Assembly: GCA_030686995.1 (NCBI GenBank)
Contig: CM060698.1
Coordinates: 140,449,106 to 140,513,105, forward strand
Reading direction: 5' to 3'
Origin: Artemisia argyi
Taxonomy: Eukaryota; Streptophyta; Magnoliopsida; Asterales; Asteraceae
DNA: 64,000 bases
The notes beneath the pieces are model-generated. The model did no database searches and was not told where the DNA came from. It worked only from the letters and a program-made list of their open reading frames with translations. The number at the start of each line of letters is the position of its first letter. Position 1 is the first letter of the stretch. Shown piece by piece: positions 34,901 to 47,300 of this stretch. Made by a program: the position numbers and the translations under genes.

Positions 34901-36537
34901 TTGCCCTGCACATCAGCAAAACACCACCACACCACCAACTTAAGTGGTGGCTGCAGCCCACACCAGTAGACCCCACACCTCAGACCTAGCTTATTACAAC
35001 CCCCCTCCTACCCAGGTTCAAATATTGACCATTAGTTTGACCTTTAGACCAGTGGACCCCACCTTAAATCACTACCAATCTCTGTCCCATTTCTGAGTCA
35101 GAAGAAGAATAAGCAAGTGCTTATTTGGGATTTCCAGCTTATTCTAAGGGCTTATCTCACCATAGTTAGCTTAATTAGGTTTAAGTAACTTAGATAAATT
35201 AGATTTCACCATAGTGGACCCCACATAACCTCAGTTTAGCTTATTTCCTAGTTTAGTCAACCATAGTCAACTGTTTTGATTCTTAGCTTATATCTAGCTT
35301 ATTATTGATTTCTAAAGTAGTTGTCTTTATTAAAGTTTCATTATTTAAGTATTTAAGTAGTTTTGTAAAAGAAAATCCAGAAAAAGCAAACATAAAAATA
35401 GTGATAGCTTCTATTTAATAGAAATTATCTAATTAAATTTCATTTTAGCTTATTAATAAGCATTTGTCTAATTTTATAATTTTATAAATTACTTAGTACC
35501 TTAAAGTAGTTAAAATAATTTTCTTAGAATTTTCCTAAACAGTTTACTATTAATTAGATTTAAAACTAGTTTAAATAATTAAATAGGCAATATTAGTTAT
35601 TAAATAGATTTATTTAATTTTAATTAACAAAAGTAGAATTTTATATTTTTCCTAAGTTTTATAATATAGTTAAGATTTTTAAAAAATAGTTTCATAATTT
35701 CCACTGTTCATTTAATAATTTTCTTATTTAAATTAATTAAATTAGTTTAAAATTAATTAAATAGTAATTAATTAGTCAATTAGTTTAAATATAATTTTTA
35801 GCAAGTTTTTATAATTTTGTAGTATTCCTGTAGTGTTTAAATAATTTTATAAATTTTATCATAATTTTCTAAGGTAATTTAGTATTAATAGTAATTTAAA
35901 ATAGTTAAAATAGTTTAAATAAGTTAAATAGTTATTAATTAATAAAATACTTATAAAAAGACAAAAATATTTATTTTAATTTTTTATACTTTCTTCAAGT
36001 TCTTAGTTAAGTTTAGAAATTATTTATTTAAAGTTTTTGAGTTTATTTGTAATAGTTGTAATTTTTAGTTAATTTAAATTAAGTCTTAAATTAGATTTTA
36101 ATTAGTTTTATTAATTAAATAAAAATTAAATATTATAATAATCATTTTCATAATTTCAAATTCATTTTTCTTTTTTCTTTAATATTAAGTTTTCAAAAGT
36201 TTCACTTTTAGTCCCTATAGTTTGTAACTTGTTAAATACCACTTTTCTCTGTCTGTTATCTGATTATCTGATTTTGTATTTATTTCTGTATTTCTGTTAT
36301 AATTTCATATTTTCCAAATATCAAAGCAATCAGTAATGTAATCAACTCTCAAATCATATTGGTTACTGTCCTCAGTACCACTCACTTTCCTATCCGTTTA
36401 CAAATACAATTTCAATCTCGTTGGGATTTAACGATCCGGGGATTTCCCTATATTTCCACGGTCAATATTAACTTGCACTTTCTCCCAGGTGGGCCTAACA
36501 GCTTCACAAGGCTGACTGGTTGGTTTGGGAGGAGTAA
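31972..36537 (+). repeat. 5' LTR of the Athila element (4566 bp)
   Basis: Begins with a perfect terminal palindrome, TGATGAGT / ACTCATCA. It contains a candidate TATAAA (33198-33203) and AATAAA (33347-33352), so U3 is about 1.25 kb and U5 would be over 3 kb, very AT-rich and full of TTAGCTTATT-type words. The last three bases read TAA where the right copy reads TCA, a post-insertion change at 36536. Small open frames in it repeat in the other LTR and are not genes. Confidence 0.95.
33198..33203 (+). promoter_or_regulatory. Candidate TATA box in the Athila LTR
   Basis: TATAAA in the context GCATATAAAGGCC, the same in the right LTR at 45619-45624. An AATAAA follows 150 bp later, which would give a short R region. 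This is the best promoter candidate in the LTR, but it is not tested. Confidence 0.45.
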
Positions 36538-36542
36538 AAATT

Positions 36543-36560
36543 TGGCGCCGCTGCCGGGGA
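36543..36560 (+). promoter_or_regulatory. Primer-binding site of the Athila element (tRNA-Asp type)
   Basis: TGGCGCCGCTGCCGGGGA starts five bases after the LTR. It is complementary to the 3' end of plant tRNA-Asp except for one position, and is the classical Athila primer-binding site. A leader of about 560 bp without a long frame separates it from the gag ATG. Confidence 0.9.
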
Positions 36561-37118
36561 GGTTGTTGCGTATTTCAAAACGGTAAAAGTTTAGTGGTTT
36601 TCAAAAACCCTCCTGTACAAATATCACCACTTTGTAAATTTTCAAGAAAAGCAAAATCATATCTGAAAACGTTCATTAACATTTCTCCTGAAGTGTTAAC
36701 AACACCAAACAAATCATAAACAACAAAACAAACTGTGAAGTTAAATTACTTCGTATCTTTACGATTACAACCTATACAGTTGGTTTAAGGTAAGTTCTGA
36801 CATTAAATTGCGAACTTAAGAGGGATCCATTTATTTCCTCCCGCCAGCCTGCGAGTAATCTTAAAGGAACGATTTCGGTTAACGAATCAGTTTCAAAAAT
36901 ATTGTCCAAGTTTTTTTTCACCCATACACGAAAAGCCAAAAACATTTTGTTTTATTGTGAATAAATTAATACCTTCAAATAAGTTCCCAATCATAAGATA
37001 AAAACTTGCCATTATATCCTTGTGAATAGTGTACCTTTTTTAAAGGAGCTGTTCATCTGTGATTAGTGGATTTAAGTTCACTGTAGTTTTGCCTCTATCT
37101 TGTGTTGAAAACTAATTT

Positions 37119-40100
37119 TTGTGCATGCGCACTCGTTCACAAGCAAAGAACAAAAAGAAGAAAAACGTACCCGAGTTACGTATTGTTGAGAAAGAACATA
37201 CAACAAAAATGAACGACGAGCCCCCATTCCTTCCCAAGGATGAGCCAGTTCCTGACACCCGAACTATGGAGGAACTGTGTCAACCTACTATGCAAGGGAG
37301 GGGTGGACCAATTGCACCACTCACTATTGAAGCCACGGATTTTGGATTAAAACACCACATGATACAACAGATCCAGAATACGTGCCAGTTCCACGGATTG
37401 CCGGGTGACGATGCCAACAGGCATCTCGACAAATTTTTAACTGTCACCCAAAGCATGAAACAAAATGGCGTCACCGATGACGGCCTACGTTTATACTTGT
37501 TCCCCTATTCTCTCGCTCATCATGCGACTTCCTGGTTTGATAGACTTCCAAAGAATTCGATCCACACTTTTGATGAGATGATCACTAAATTTCTGGCCAA
37601 ATACTTTCCACCATCTATGGTCACAAAACTGAGGAATGATATCAGCAACTTCAGACAGCTTCCCGACGAGTCCTTATTTGAGGCTTGGGAACGCTACAAG
37701 CTTGCTATTGATCGGTGTCCTAACCACAATATGTTACAAGTAACCATAATAGATACCTTCTATAATGGTTTGACATTGAGACACCGTGATATCCTCAACG
37801 CTGCTGCTAGCGGGACCTTTATGAAAAGACGTCCTGAAGAGTGCTATGACTTAATTGAAAACATGACCGCCCACCATAACTTTTGGGATTCCTCTGCTGA
37901 GAGGGATGAATCATGTAAATCTATCACTCCAGCATCTTCTGAAATAGCAGCTCTCACTAGAAAAATGGATGATATCTCTACTGGTATGTTGAGGATGAAC
38001 CAAACACTTCAAAATCAACAGGCCAAAATTGTCAATTGTGAAACTTGTGGTGGTCCACATCCGTACACAGAGTGCCCAGCCTCCGGTGGCTTAGCTCGTG
38101 AAAACGTGTACGCAGCTCAAGGTTCCTATAATGCGGGAGGTAATTCATACCAACCGCAAGGAGACCGAAACCTTTTGAGCTACCGTTCTAATAACTATCT
38201 TGGACCACCAGGGTTTAATCAACCTCAAAACAGGAACCAGAATTTTAACCAAAATCAGAACCAGAACCGAATGAACCAAGGTTATAACAACCAAGGGAAT
38301 TTCAACTCTGGTCAAAACCAGGTTCACCAAAATCAAAACCAAGGTAATTATAACAGAAATCAAGGTCAGAACAATTACCCACAGGGTAATTCTCAACAAC
38401 AAAACCACTTCCAAAGCAATAACAATCAGCAACATGGGAATTTCCAGAACAATCGGGCTCAAAATCTTCCAACCCAAAATCAAGCCATTGTTCCAACTGG
38501 ACCATCACATGAGGAATTATTAAAACAGTTTATGAAATCCCAAGAAGAAATGAACAAAATGCTGATTAATCAAATGTCTAATTTACAGAAGTCTTTAAAT
38601 GATCGACCCTCGGGCTCAGGTACAACTTTACCTAGCAACACGATCGCTAATCCGAGGGGCGATGTAAAGGCGATCACCACAAGAAGTGGAGTTTCTTATC
38701 AAGGACCTACAGCTCCCTCTACCTCATCTCCTATCCCTGTAGAGGAATGTGAAACTGAGGATACTACGGATACGGTACTTCCTAATAATAACGGAGGTAC
38801 CAATGACATCCCTCCTCCAGTTATCCCGGTCCCAACTTCCTTTAAAAAAGTCGTGTTTGAAACTACCGAAGGTCCTGTTGAAAATCCAAAAGCCAACCCA
38901 AAAACAACAATTCCATATCCCTCACGATTGCAAGACCAAAAGCTCCGTGAAAAAGCTAATCATCAGATGGAAAAATTCTTTCAGATTTTCCAAGAACTAC
39001 ACTTCGATATTAGCTTCGCGGACGCTCTTGTTTTAATGCCCAAATTCACATCGACAATCAAAAACCTGTTGAGCAATAAAGAAAAAATGTTTGAGATGGT
39101 ACGAACTCCACTCAATGAGAACTGCTCTGCGGTTCTATTGAAAAAGCTTCCCGAAAAGCTAGGAGACCCCGGGAGATTTCTAATACCATGTACTTTCCCG
39201 GGTATGGTTGAATGTTTTGCCTTGGCCGATCTTGGTGCAAGCATCAACTTAATGCCACACTCAGTTTGGAAAAAGCTCTCTCTTCAGGCACTTAGTCCCA
39301 CATGCATGACTCTCGAGCTTGCAGACCGTTCAATTTCACGTCCCCTCGGTATTGCCGAAGACGTATTTGTGAGAGTGGGACAGTTCAATTTTCCGGCAGA
39401 CTTTGTCGTTGTTGATTTCGATGCAGATCCAAGAGTTCCTCTCATTCTTGGGAGGGGATTCTTAAGAACGGGACGTGCATTAATCGATGTTTTCGATGAG
39501 GAAATCACGTTACGAGTTGGAAATGAAGCGATAACGTTCAACCTTGATCAAACCTCGAGATACTCCTCGAATTATAATGCTGATTCGGTCAACCGAATTG
39601 ATGTCATTGACATTGCATCCGAGGAGTATGCTCAGGAATTCCTTGGATTCGCTGATAATTTTCAGAGTGGTAATCCCACTACTCCTTCTCATCCCATAAT
39701 CGCTAATTCTTCTCCTTCCCTCACTCCGTTTGAGGGAAGTGAATTCCTCCTTGAGGAATTAGAGGCCTTTCTCCAAAGTGATTCAGTTCCCGAAGGAATT
39801 GATTACCAAGAGATTGACCCGGAGGGGGATGTACTTCTCCTTGAGAAGTTATTGAACAAAGATCCTTCTCCCATTCCTGTTCTACCTCCACAACTTCATA
39901 AGGTGGAAGTCAAATATGTTGAGAAAAATGATGACTTTCCCGAGGTTGAACTTAAGGACCTGCCTCCTCATCTAGAATATGCATTCTTGGAAGGTAACGA
40001 TAAATTACCGGTCATTATTGCAAAAGACTTAAAGGATGAGGAGAAAACCGCGTTGCTCAAGGTTTTAAAGTCCCACAAACAAGCAATTGCTTGGAAGCTC

Positions 40101-42860
40101 TCAGACATAAAGGGTATAAACCCGGATTTTTGTACACACAAAATCCTAATGGAAGAGGACTTTAAACCTACCGTGCAGCATCAACGAAGGGTAAATCCAA
40201 AAATCCACGAAGTTATAAAAACTGAAGTTATCAAACTTCTTGATGCGGGATTGATTTATCCTATATCTGATAGTCCTTGGGTAAGCCCAATTCATTGTGT
40301 TCCAAAGAAGGGTGGTATCACGGTTATCACAAATGAGGACAACGAGTTATTACCAACTCGTTTGGTTACAGGGTGGCGAGTATGTATTGATTACAGAAAG
40401 CTTAATGAATCCACCCGCAAAGACCATTTTCCTTTGCCCTTCATGGATCAAATGCTCGAAAGACTAGCGGGAAATGAGTATTATTGTTTCCTTGACGGCT
40501 TCTCGGGTTACTTCCAAATTCCCATTGATCCACAGGATCAAGATAAAACTACCTTCACATGCCCTTACGGGACATTTGCCTATCGTCGCATGCCTTTCGG
40601 GTTATGCAATGCTCCGGGCACTTTCCAGAGGTGCATGATGGCTATTTTCCATGACATGATTGGAAAAACCATGGAGGTATTCATGGATGACTTCTCAGTC
40701 ATCGGGAATTCTTTCGACTCGTGCCTCTCCCACTTAGAAAAAATGCTTCAACGTTGTGAAAACACTAATCTTTGTCTAAACTGGGAGAAGAGCCATTTTA
40801 TGGTTAAAGAGGGCATTGTCCTCGGCCATAAAATTTCAAAAAGCGGGATTGAGGTCGATAAGGCCAAAATTGATGTTATTGCTAAACTGCCTCATCCCAC
40901 AACTGTTAAAGGAATAAGGAGTTTTCTCGGACATGCCGGATTCTATCGGAGATTCATTCAGGATTTCTCCAAAATAGCCCGGCCTATGACTCATCTTCTT
41001 GAAAAGGATGCTCCTTTTATCTTTTCCCCAGAGTGCATCGAAGCTTTTGAAATTTTAAAGAAAAGGCTTACTGAAGCACCAATCCTTGTTGCCCCCGACT
41101 GGGACTTACCCTTTGAACTTATGTGCGATGCTAGCGATTATGCTATTGGTGCAGTTCTGGGGCAACGAAAAACCAAACATTTTCAGCCAATACACTACGC
41201 AAGTAAGACCATGAACGAGGCTCAAACACACTATACCACCACAGAAAAAGAATTATTAGCTGTGGTATATGCCTTCGAAAAATTTCGGTCTTACTTAATC
41301 TTAAACAAAAGCGTGGTGTATACGGATCATTCGGCTTTGAAATACCTGTTCACTAAACAGGATGCAAAGCCAAGACTGCTCCGGTGGGTCCTGCTCCTCC
41401 AGGAATTCGATATTCTCATAAGAGATAAAAAAGGAGCAGAGAACCTTGCAGCTGATCACTTGTCCCGGTTAGAAAATCCTCATCAGGATATTCTCGAGAG
41501 AAAAGAAATTAATGAAACTTTTCCTCTGGAGACTCTAAATCTCATCTCTAACCGGGATAATACCACCACCCCATGGTTTGCCGACTTCGCAAATTACCGT
41601 GCGGGAAATTTCGTTGTGAAAGGGATGTCGTCCCAACAGAAAAGAAAATTCTTTAAAGATGTAAAACATTACTTCTGGGACGACCCCTACTTGTTTAAAA
41701 TATGTGCGGATCAAGTCATCCGACGGTGTATCCATGGCCAAGAAGCCATGGAAATTCTTAAAGCTTGTCATGATGGACCCACGGGGGGACATCATAACCC
41801 AAACTACACCGCCAAAAAGGTGTTTGATTCAGGATTCTTTTGGCCCACGATATATAAAGACGCCCATGAACTTATCAAAACCTGTGAGGCTTGCCAGCGT
41901 CACGGGAATATTTCTAAAAAGAATGAGATGCCGCAAAACGCCATCCAAGTCTGTGAAATATTTGATATGTGGGGCATTGATTTTATGGGGCCATTCCCGT
42001 CTTCACGAGGGAATAAGTATATACTCGTCGCTGTCGACTATCTGTCAAAATGGGTTGAGGCAAAAGCCTTACCCACCAATGATGCCCGAGTAGTTTGTAA
42101 ATTTTTAAAATCTCTCTTTGCCAGATTCGGGACTCCTCGTGCCATTATCAGTGATCGTGGTACTCACTTTTGTAATGAACAATTTGCAAGAGTAATGCTG
42201 AAATATGGTGTAACTCACCGTCTTTCTACAGCATACCACCCCCAAACAAGTGGGCAGGTGGAGGTTTCGAATCGGGGTATTAAGAGAATTCTCGAGAGGA
42301 CGGTTGGTGAAAACCGTGCCTCTTGGTCGGATAAGCTGGACGATGCACTATGGGCTTTCCGCACTGCTTACAAAACACCCATTGGGTGTACTCCATATAA
42401 GCTAGTATACGGGAAAGCATGTCATCTTCCGATTGAATTAGAACATAAGGCCTATTGGGCCTTGAAACATGCAAATTTCGACCTTCAGACAGCGGGTGAT
42501 CACCGTAAAGTTCAATTAAACGAACTAAATGAATTACGTGATCAAGCTTATGAAAATTCTTTAATCTATAAAGAAAAGACTAAGAAGATACATGACTCTA
42601 AAATAAAGAACCGCGTTTTCAACGTTGGTGACAGAGTTCTTCTTTTCAATTCAAGGTTGAAAATTTTCTCGGGAAAACTAAAAACCCGTTGGTCTGGACC
42701 ATTTACTATAACCAAAGTATACCCATATAGAACTGTTGAGTTATTACAACCCGACGGTCCCAATTTTAAAGTAAATGGACATCGGCTAAAACAATATTTT
42801 GGAGGGGACATACAACCAATGGTTGTCCCGGATCTCCAAACTTACCCCATGGACCAATAA
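37119..42860 (+). CDS. Athila-type Gag-Pol polyprotein, 1913 residues, intact
   Basis: One frame encodes everything needed for reverse transcription and integration. Gag core is about residues 90-260. A zinc knuckle C-x2-C-x4-H-x4-C starts at C307. An Asn/Gln-rich stretch covers about residues 345-465. The aspartic protease has DLGAS at 704. RT contains [21 protein letters not shown] and the catalytic FMDDF with Asp1190-Asp1191. RNase H starts with FELMCDASD (Asp1337). The integrase HHCC finger starts at H1551 and C1589; the DDE residues are Asp1620, Asp1679 and Glu1715 (35 residues between the last two). A GPF/Y-type C-terminal domain follows. There is no stop between gag and pol, so Pol is presumably made as one precursor. 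The start is M1 or M3 (MCMRTRSQ), with no other in-frame ATG nearby. All catalytic residues I looked for are present. Confidence 0.95.
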   Translation: MCMRTRSQAKNKKKKNVPELRIVEKEHTTKMNDEPPFLPKDEPVPDTRTMEELCQPTMQGRGGPIAPLTIEATDFGLKHHMIQQIQNTCQFHGLPGDDANRHLDKFLTVTQSMKQNGVTDDGLRLYLFPYSLAHHATSWFDRLPKNSIHTFDEMITKFLAKYFPPSMVTKLRNDISNFRQLPDESLFEAWERYKLAIDRCPNHNMLQVTIIDTFYNGLTLRHRDILNAAASGTFMKRRPEECYDLIENMTAHHNFWDSSAERDESCKSITPASSEIAALTRKMDDISTGMLRMNQTLQNQQAKIVNCETCGGPHPYTECPASGGLARENVYAAQGSYNAGGNSYQPQGDRNLLSYRSNNYLGPPGFNQPQNRNQNFNQNQNQNRMNQGYNNQGNFNSGQNQVHQNQNQGNYNRNQGQNNYPQGNSQQQNHFQSNNNQQHGNFQNNRAQNLPTQNQAIVPTGPSHEELLKQFMKSQEEMNKMLINQMSNLQKSLNDRPSGSGTTLPSNTIANPRGDVKAITTRSGVSYQGPTAPSTSSPIPVEECETEDTTDTVLPNNNGGTNDIPPPVIPVPTSFKKVVFETTEGPVENPKANPKTTIPYPSRLQDQKLREKANHQMEKFFQIFQELHFDISFADALVLMPKFTSTIKNLLSNKEKMFEMVRTPLNENCSAVLLKKLPEKLGDPGRFLIPCTFPGMVECFALADLGASINLMPHSVWKKLSLQALSPTCMTLELADRSISRPLGIAEDVFVRVGQFNFPADFVVVDFDADPRVPLILGRGFLRTGRALIDVFDEEITLRVGNEAITFNLDQTSRYSSNYNADSVNRIDVIDIASEEYAQEFLGFADNFQSGNPTTPSHPIIANSSPSLTPFEGSEFLLEELEAFLQSDSVPEGIDYQEIDPEGDVLLLEKLLNKDPSPIPVLPPQLHKVEVKYVEKNDDFPEVELKDLPPHLEYAFLEGNDKLPVIIAKDLKDEEKTALLKVLKSHKQAIAWKLSDIKGINPDFCTHKILMEEDFKPTVQHQRRVNPKIHEVIKTEVIKLLDAGLIYPISDSPWVSPIHCVPKKGGITVITNEDNELLPTRLVTGWRVCIDYRKLNESTRKDHFPLPFMDQMLERLAGNEYYCFLDGFSGYFQIPIDPQDQDKTTFTCPYGTFAYRRMPFGLCNAPGTFQRCMMAIFHDMIGKTMEVFMDDFSVIGNSFDSCLSHLEKMLQRCENTNLCLNWEKSHFMVKEGIVLGHKISKSGIEVDKAKIDVIAKLPHPTTVKGIRSFLGHAGFYRRFIQDFSKIARPMTHLLEKDAPFIFSPECIEAFEILKKRLTEAPILVAPDWDLPFELMCDASDYAIGAVLGQRKTKHFQPIHYASKTMNEAQTHYTTTEKELLAVVYAFEKFRSYLILNKSVVYTDHSALKYLFTKQDAKPRLLRWVLLLQEFDILIRDKKGAENLAADHLSRLENPHQDILERKEINETFPLETLNLISNRDNTTTPWFADFANYRAGNFVVKGMSSQQKRKFFKDVKHYFWDDPYLFKICADQVIRRCIHGQEAMEILKACHDGPTGGHHNPNYTAKKVFDSGFFWPTIYKDAHELIKTCEACQRHGNISKKNEMPQNAIQVCEIFDMWGIDFMGPFPSSRGNKYILVAVDYLSKWVEAKALPTNDARVVCKFLKSLFARFGTPRAIISDRGTHFCNEQFARVMLKYGVTHRLSTAYHPQTSGQVEVSNRGIKRILERTVGENRASWSDKLDDALWAFRTAYKTPIGCTPYKLVYGKACHLPIELEHKAYWALKHANFDLQTAGDHRKVQLNELNELRDQAYENSLIYKEKTKKIHDSKIKNRVFNVGDRVLLFNSRLKIFSGKLKTRWSGPFTITKVYPYRTVELLQPDGPNFKVNGHRLKQYFGGDIQPMVVPDLQTYPMDQ

Positions 42861-43610
42861 ATTCGGGGTCGAGTCAAGCTAGTGACTCGGAAAACAAAAA
42901 CACTAGTATCATGTACATAATAATAAGTAATAAATAATGAATTTTGTATTTTGTTCAAATTTCTATCCTTGTATGTATATTATACTTTATCATTCAACTT
43001 CCGGGCTGTCAGGACAAATTTATTACAGTTAATCATTCACAAGTGATTAGCTTGCGTGGTAAACCTGACACAAGCCTGGGAGGTAGTGATTACATATATT
43101 ATATTATTTCATAAACAATATAAAATGCAAAAACATTTTTCCTATGCACACAACTTGCCCAGTTTGATTAGCCCCTCAGTTACAACATTTGGTTGTTGGC
43201 TGTTTTCAGTTATTGAGCTCTGTCAAACCCAGATTCCCTTTCAAGGGGCGGTTGTTAGGAATTTTCTTTCTTTTATACATATATATATATATAAATCTAA
43301 AAATACAAAAACATTTATAAAAGATAAAAACCAAAAAAATAATCTCCTTTATCTTATCATTTCATAATTCTGTGAGTGGAAATCCCACTCCTATTTCTCA
43401 CCCAATCTTTGAGTGACAATTTCACTCCATTACCCCAAGGACAATTTTAATTCGGGGTCGAGTCAAGCTAGTGACTCGGGAATCAAAAACAAGCTACCTC
43501 ATGACAAGTCAATTCGAGGTCGAGTCAAGCTAGTGACTCGGTAATCAAAAGCATAGCAATATGGGTTTTCACTCATATTTCTGATTTCTTTCTCTTTTCT
43601 AACACCCTAG
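42861..43610 (+). other. Athila 3' non-coding region with a repeated stem-loop, no env
   Basis: A 31-bp unit AATTCGGGGTCGAGTCAAGC plus TAGTGACTCGG occurs at 42860, 43449 and (one change) 43511. Each copy folds as CGAGTCA / TGACTCG with a 6-base loop. The first copy begins at the last base of the pol stop codon. No env-like frame with signal peptide or membrane segment was found, although Athila relatives often have one here. Confidence 0.75.
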
Positions 43611-43657
43611 TGTGGGGGAGACGAACCACATGTTGTACATATGTAAAATGTTTTTTT

Positions 43658-43658
<1 letters not shown>

Positions 43659-43698
<40 letters not shown>
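43659..43698 (+). repeat. A40 homopolymer in the Athila 3' region
   Basis: Forty A directly follow TTTTTTTC. No flanking duplication was found, so I do not call a retroposon insertion. Confidence 0.85.
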
Positions 43699-43701
<3 letters not shown>

Positions 43702-43980
43702 GTATAAGACAAATAAAAAGAAAAAAGTGAGTTTGTATGTAAATAGAGTAAAATAAAAAGGTTAAAAGTATTGCCTCCTTACGTTCTAAAGTCTTGGTGG
43801 GACACCAAGTACTGTGAATATTGAGGGCAATATTCAGTTCTAAGTGTGGGGGAGCGTTCTCACGAATGCAAAACACATGTTCCATCAAGAACCCCCATTT
43901 GATCAAAATTACCAGTTTTTTCACACTTAGAAATGAGATAAAATGGTATCAATCCTCCATGTCTAACCCACAACAGGATT

Positions 43981-44340
43981 GGCTAGTCCAGGAGCAAACG
44001 GCTCTTGGTAAAGACATCTCAAATCCGTTTATGGCTGGCAATTTGCCAAAAATTGTATGGTTCCTCAGCTCCCCGAAAACAAATGAGTTGGCTAGCCCGC
44101 AAGATTATGGCTTGTGGTAAAGGCCGTGGAAAAACCATAATTGGTAATCAGCTCACCAAGATGTTGACTATTCCATCAAGAGTTGGCTAGTCCAGAAGCA
44201 AACGGCTTTTGGTAAAGACTAATCAAATCCGTTGACAGCTGGTGATTTGCTAAAAATCACACGGTTATCAGGTGTGCCACAGTTCTTACACCTGGCTACT
44301 CCAGAAGTGATGGCTTTTGGTAAAGAGTTAAAATCCATTA
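43981..44340 (+). repeat. Four degenerate ~100-bp tandem repeats next to the Athila 3' LTR
   Basis: The word GGCTAGTCCAGAAG (and close variants) starts at 43981, 44090, 44185 and 44294, each followed within about 20 bp by GGCTTTTGGTAAAGA-like sequence. The spacing is 95-109 bp. Such arrays in the 3' untranslated region are typical of plant gypsy elements. Confidence 0.8.
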
Positions 44341-44383
44341 ATTTTTTCTCAAATAGATTGCTAGGGACTAGCAATAGTTTAGT

Positions 44384-44392
44384 ATGGGGGAT
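44384..44392 (+). promoter_or_regulatory. Polypurine tract of the Athila element
   Basis: TATGGGGGAT abuts the 3' LTR. Two longer relatives, TGTGGGGGAG at 43611-43620 and 43845-43854, lie upstream and could act as additional priming sites. Confidence 0.7.
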
Positions 44393-47300
44393 TGATGAGT
44401 GTCTAAATACTCATCATTTTGTACCAATCTCAACTGCCAAAACATACAAAAACACTCAAAAATGCATCATAATACTTAAAAATATCTCAGAAGAGTGTTT
44501 TATATGTTTCAAATACAAAATATGCAAAAACAAATGAAAAACGTACAAAGTTTGCATAATTGGCAGTTTCAGTCCCTCAAGTTTCAAATATTGACAAAAC
44601 TAGTCCCTGAAGGTTTTAAATGAATAAAAAGTCAACTTAAGTCCTTGGGAAACCAAAAATATTCACAAATGATCCCTGGATGAAAGTTTATACAAACTGG
44701 CAATTTTTACCCCTCAAGTTTCAAAATTGGCAAAAATGGTCCCTGGGTATTCAAAAATGGAAAATTTACAAATAATACCCTTGTACTATGCATGAATGAC
44801 AAAATGGAACAATGTTGATAACATTTTGAGAAATTACAAGTTTAATCCCTTAAAAATCCAAATTTACAATAAAGGTCCCTGGAGTTTGAAAAATTGCAGA
44901 AAAGGTCCCCGGTAATTTTGAAAAATAGTAAAATATGAATTTGGTCCTTGGATTATTGGTTCTTGGCAAATTACACCCTTATGAATGTTTGGGAAATATC
45001 ACAATTTCAGTCCCTCACCTTTGCCAAAATTACGTTTTTAGTCCTTGTTCACTAAATAACCAAACCGGCCCTTTTTATTTTAATAAACCCAAAACCAAAA
45101 CCTTACCCAACCCATACACCCCTAAGCCCATTCCTAAGCCCAGTCCACCACCCCCTTTTAGTTTAAACGGGCGTTGACCCGCGTTGACCCAACCAAAACC
45201 GCCAAACCACGTCCACTGTTCACCCTCCTCTCCCATTGCTGAAAACACCAATACCAGGTGGTATTCCACCTCCACCTCACCTCCTCAGCTCATCCACTAC
45301 TCCCTCTGAACCACCTTTCCACCTCACAACCAAACCACATCACCAATTAATGCATCCCACACCTATTTTTCACTCCAAACTCCATTTTGTCTCTGTTTTC
45401 TTCCATACATCACCAACTTGCCTAAAATCCTTCCCATTTGTCCCCTGCCACCTCCACATAACTCCAATTACCCTTAATTGTTCACCGTAGTCCCCAAGTT
45501 TACGTGTAAGACTTTGGCGCCAAAAATTGGTTTAAACGGTCATGATCAATGCAGAAGATTGGAGGGTCAAGATGAAGTGGGAAATGCTCAAAAGATATTT
45601 CTAAACCTAATTGAAGCATATAAAGGCCAAGAGAAGCAGAAGAGAAGGGTACCTAGTTTATTTTTAATATTTGTATGTCGTATTAATATTTTCAAAAGTT
45701 CAAGTGTAATTGTAAGCTTTCAAGTTTAAGTTTAAGTGTTTTCAGTGTATTAGTGATCTTTTAAGTTAATAAAAAGCAAGTTTGTATTATTACCTTAGTG
45801 AATGCAATTTTCAATTTCATATAAAAATCTCAATAAGCTGTGTTGTTAATTCTGTATGGTTTGATGGATTGAATAAGCTCACATAAGCTCCCATAAGCTC
45901 AATAAAGCTTTTAGTAAGTTACCAATCAGTTTAATATAGAAAATCTCACAAATTACAAATTGGTCAAAGAAAGTCAACTGTAACATTTGTTCTTGATTTC
46001 TGGGTTTAAAGAGTGATTTGGAAGCAAGAAGCTGTGGAATCTGGGTTAGTATCCATTGGTGGATGTTAGGAAAGGTTCTTGGTTATTGGTTCTTTGTTAT
46101 GAGCAGGAAAGCTTACTTGTAAGTTATCAAAATTCTCTCTTTTACTTGTGTATTATTGTTCTGCTTATTGCTTGTTCTTTCAGCTTATTAATGCTTATTC
46201 AGTCTTAACTATTGATAATATAACCTAAAATTAGTATCTTGTTGGTTGGAATTCCTATTTACTAAAAAATAGAAAATCAAACAGTCAACATATCATATCT
46301 TGTGTTCTTGTGTATTGGTGACCATTTTCTGTTTCTAAGTGCTTAATTATATCTAATATATCATAATAAGTTAGTATGGATTAGTAGTATAAGCTCTTAT
46401 AACCATTTCCTTTATAAATATCAAAACAGTCTAGTATAAAGGAGTGTTTGGATTTACATAATCTGTGTAATTTAGCTTTTTATTGTTATTATTCCCAGTT
46501 CACACAAGTCATTTAGTTTAATATTAGTCCAGAGAAACAAAAATAATTAAGTCTTAGTGTGTTAAAAGTCAAAATCACACTCAATTCATCACCACAGTTA
46601 ACTGTGGTGGAATTTGAGTCCAAAACTCATCAAGTCCACTCATAAGTTAGTAATTTAGTTTATTTTAGTCTTAGTATAGCTTATTATAACATAATCATTC
46701 AGAAAATCAAGTTAGAAAGTCATTTTAGTCAACTTAGTTTAAAAACTTAAAAAGTCAAATTGTGTTGTTCTCAGATTTCTCAAAACTTGGGAGATTTTTC
46801 TAGAATTTTGTGTTGTGATTTAGAGTTTGAAATTTCTTGTGTTTATAATCTACCACCTTAACTCTAGGAATATAAGCTTATTTGATTTTTAAGAATTTTT
46901 CTCAAGCTTGTGCAAAAGCTAAAAGTACCTTGCAGGGCAATAGGTTCCCCTGTGCACAGGTTTTAAGCAAATTACCAAGACCCCTAGTGTGCAACTCAGT
47001 GGACCCCACACCCCAACCATTAGCTTATATTGTAGCTTATTAGTAACTTTTTTATATCTAGGTTTAAGTCAACCATTAGCTTATTGTAGAATAGCTTTTA
47101 GAACCAAACTTGTAACCTTTGTGAAACAAGCTACACTGATTACTCAGTGTATGATCACCAATCCATAGGCTCACTCTGAGCTTATTAGGAATCCATAAGC
47201 TTAGCTTATTAGTTTAATTTGTAGCTTATCATCCCATAGTTGAACCCCTAGGTTTATTTTGAACCTTGTTTTACTTTTGTGGACCCCACAACTCTTAGAA

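Noticed and set aside
42861..44392. An env-like third gene of the Athila element
   Set aside because: No frame of useful length, signal peptide or membrane segment is present; the region is repeats and non-coding sequence.
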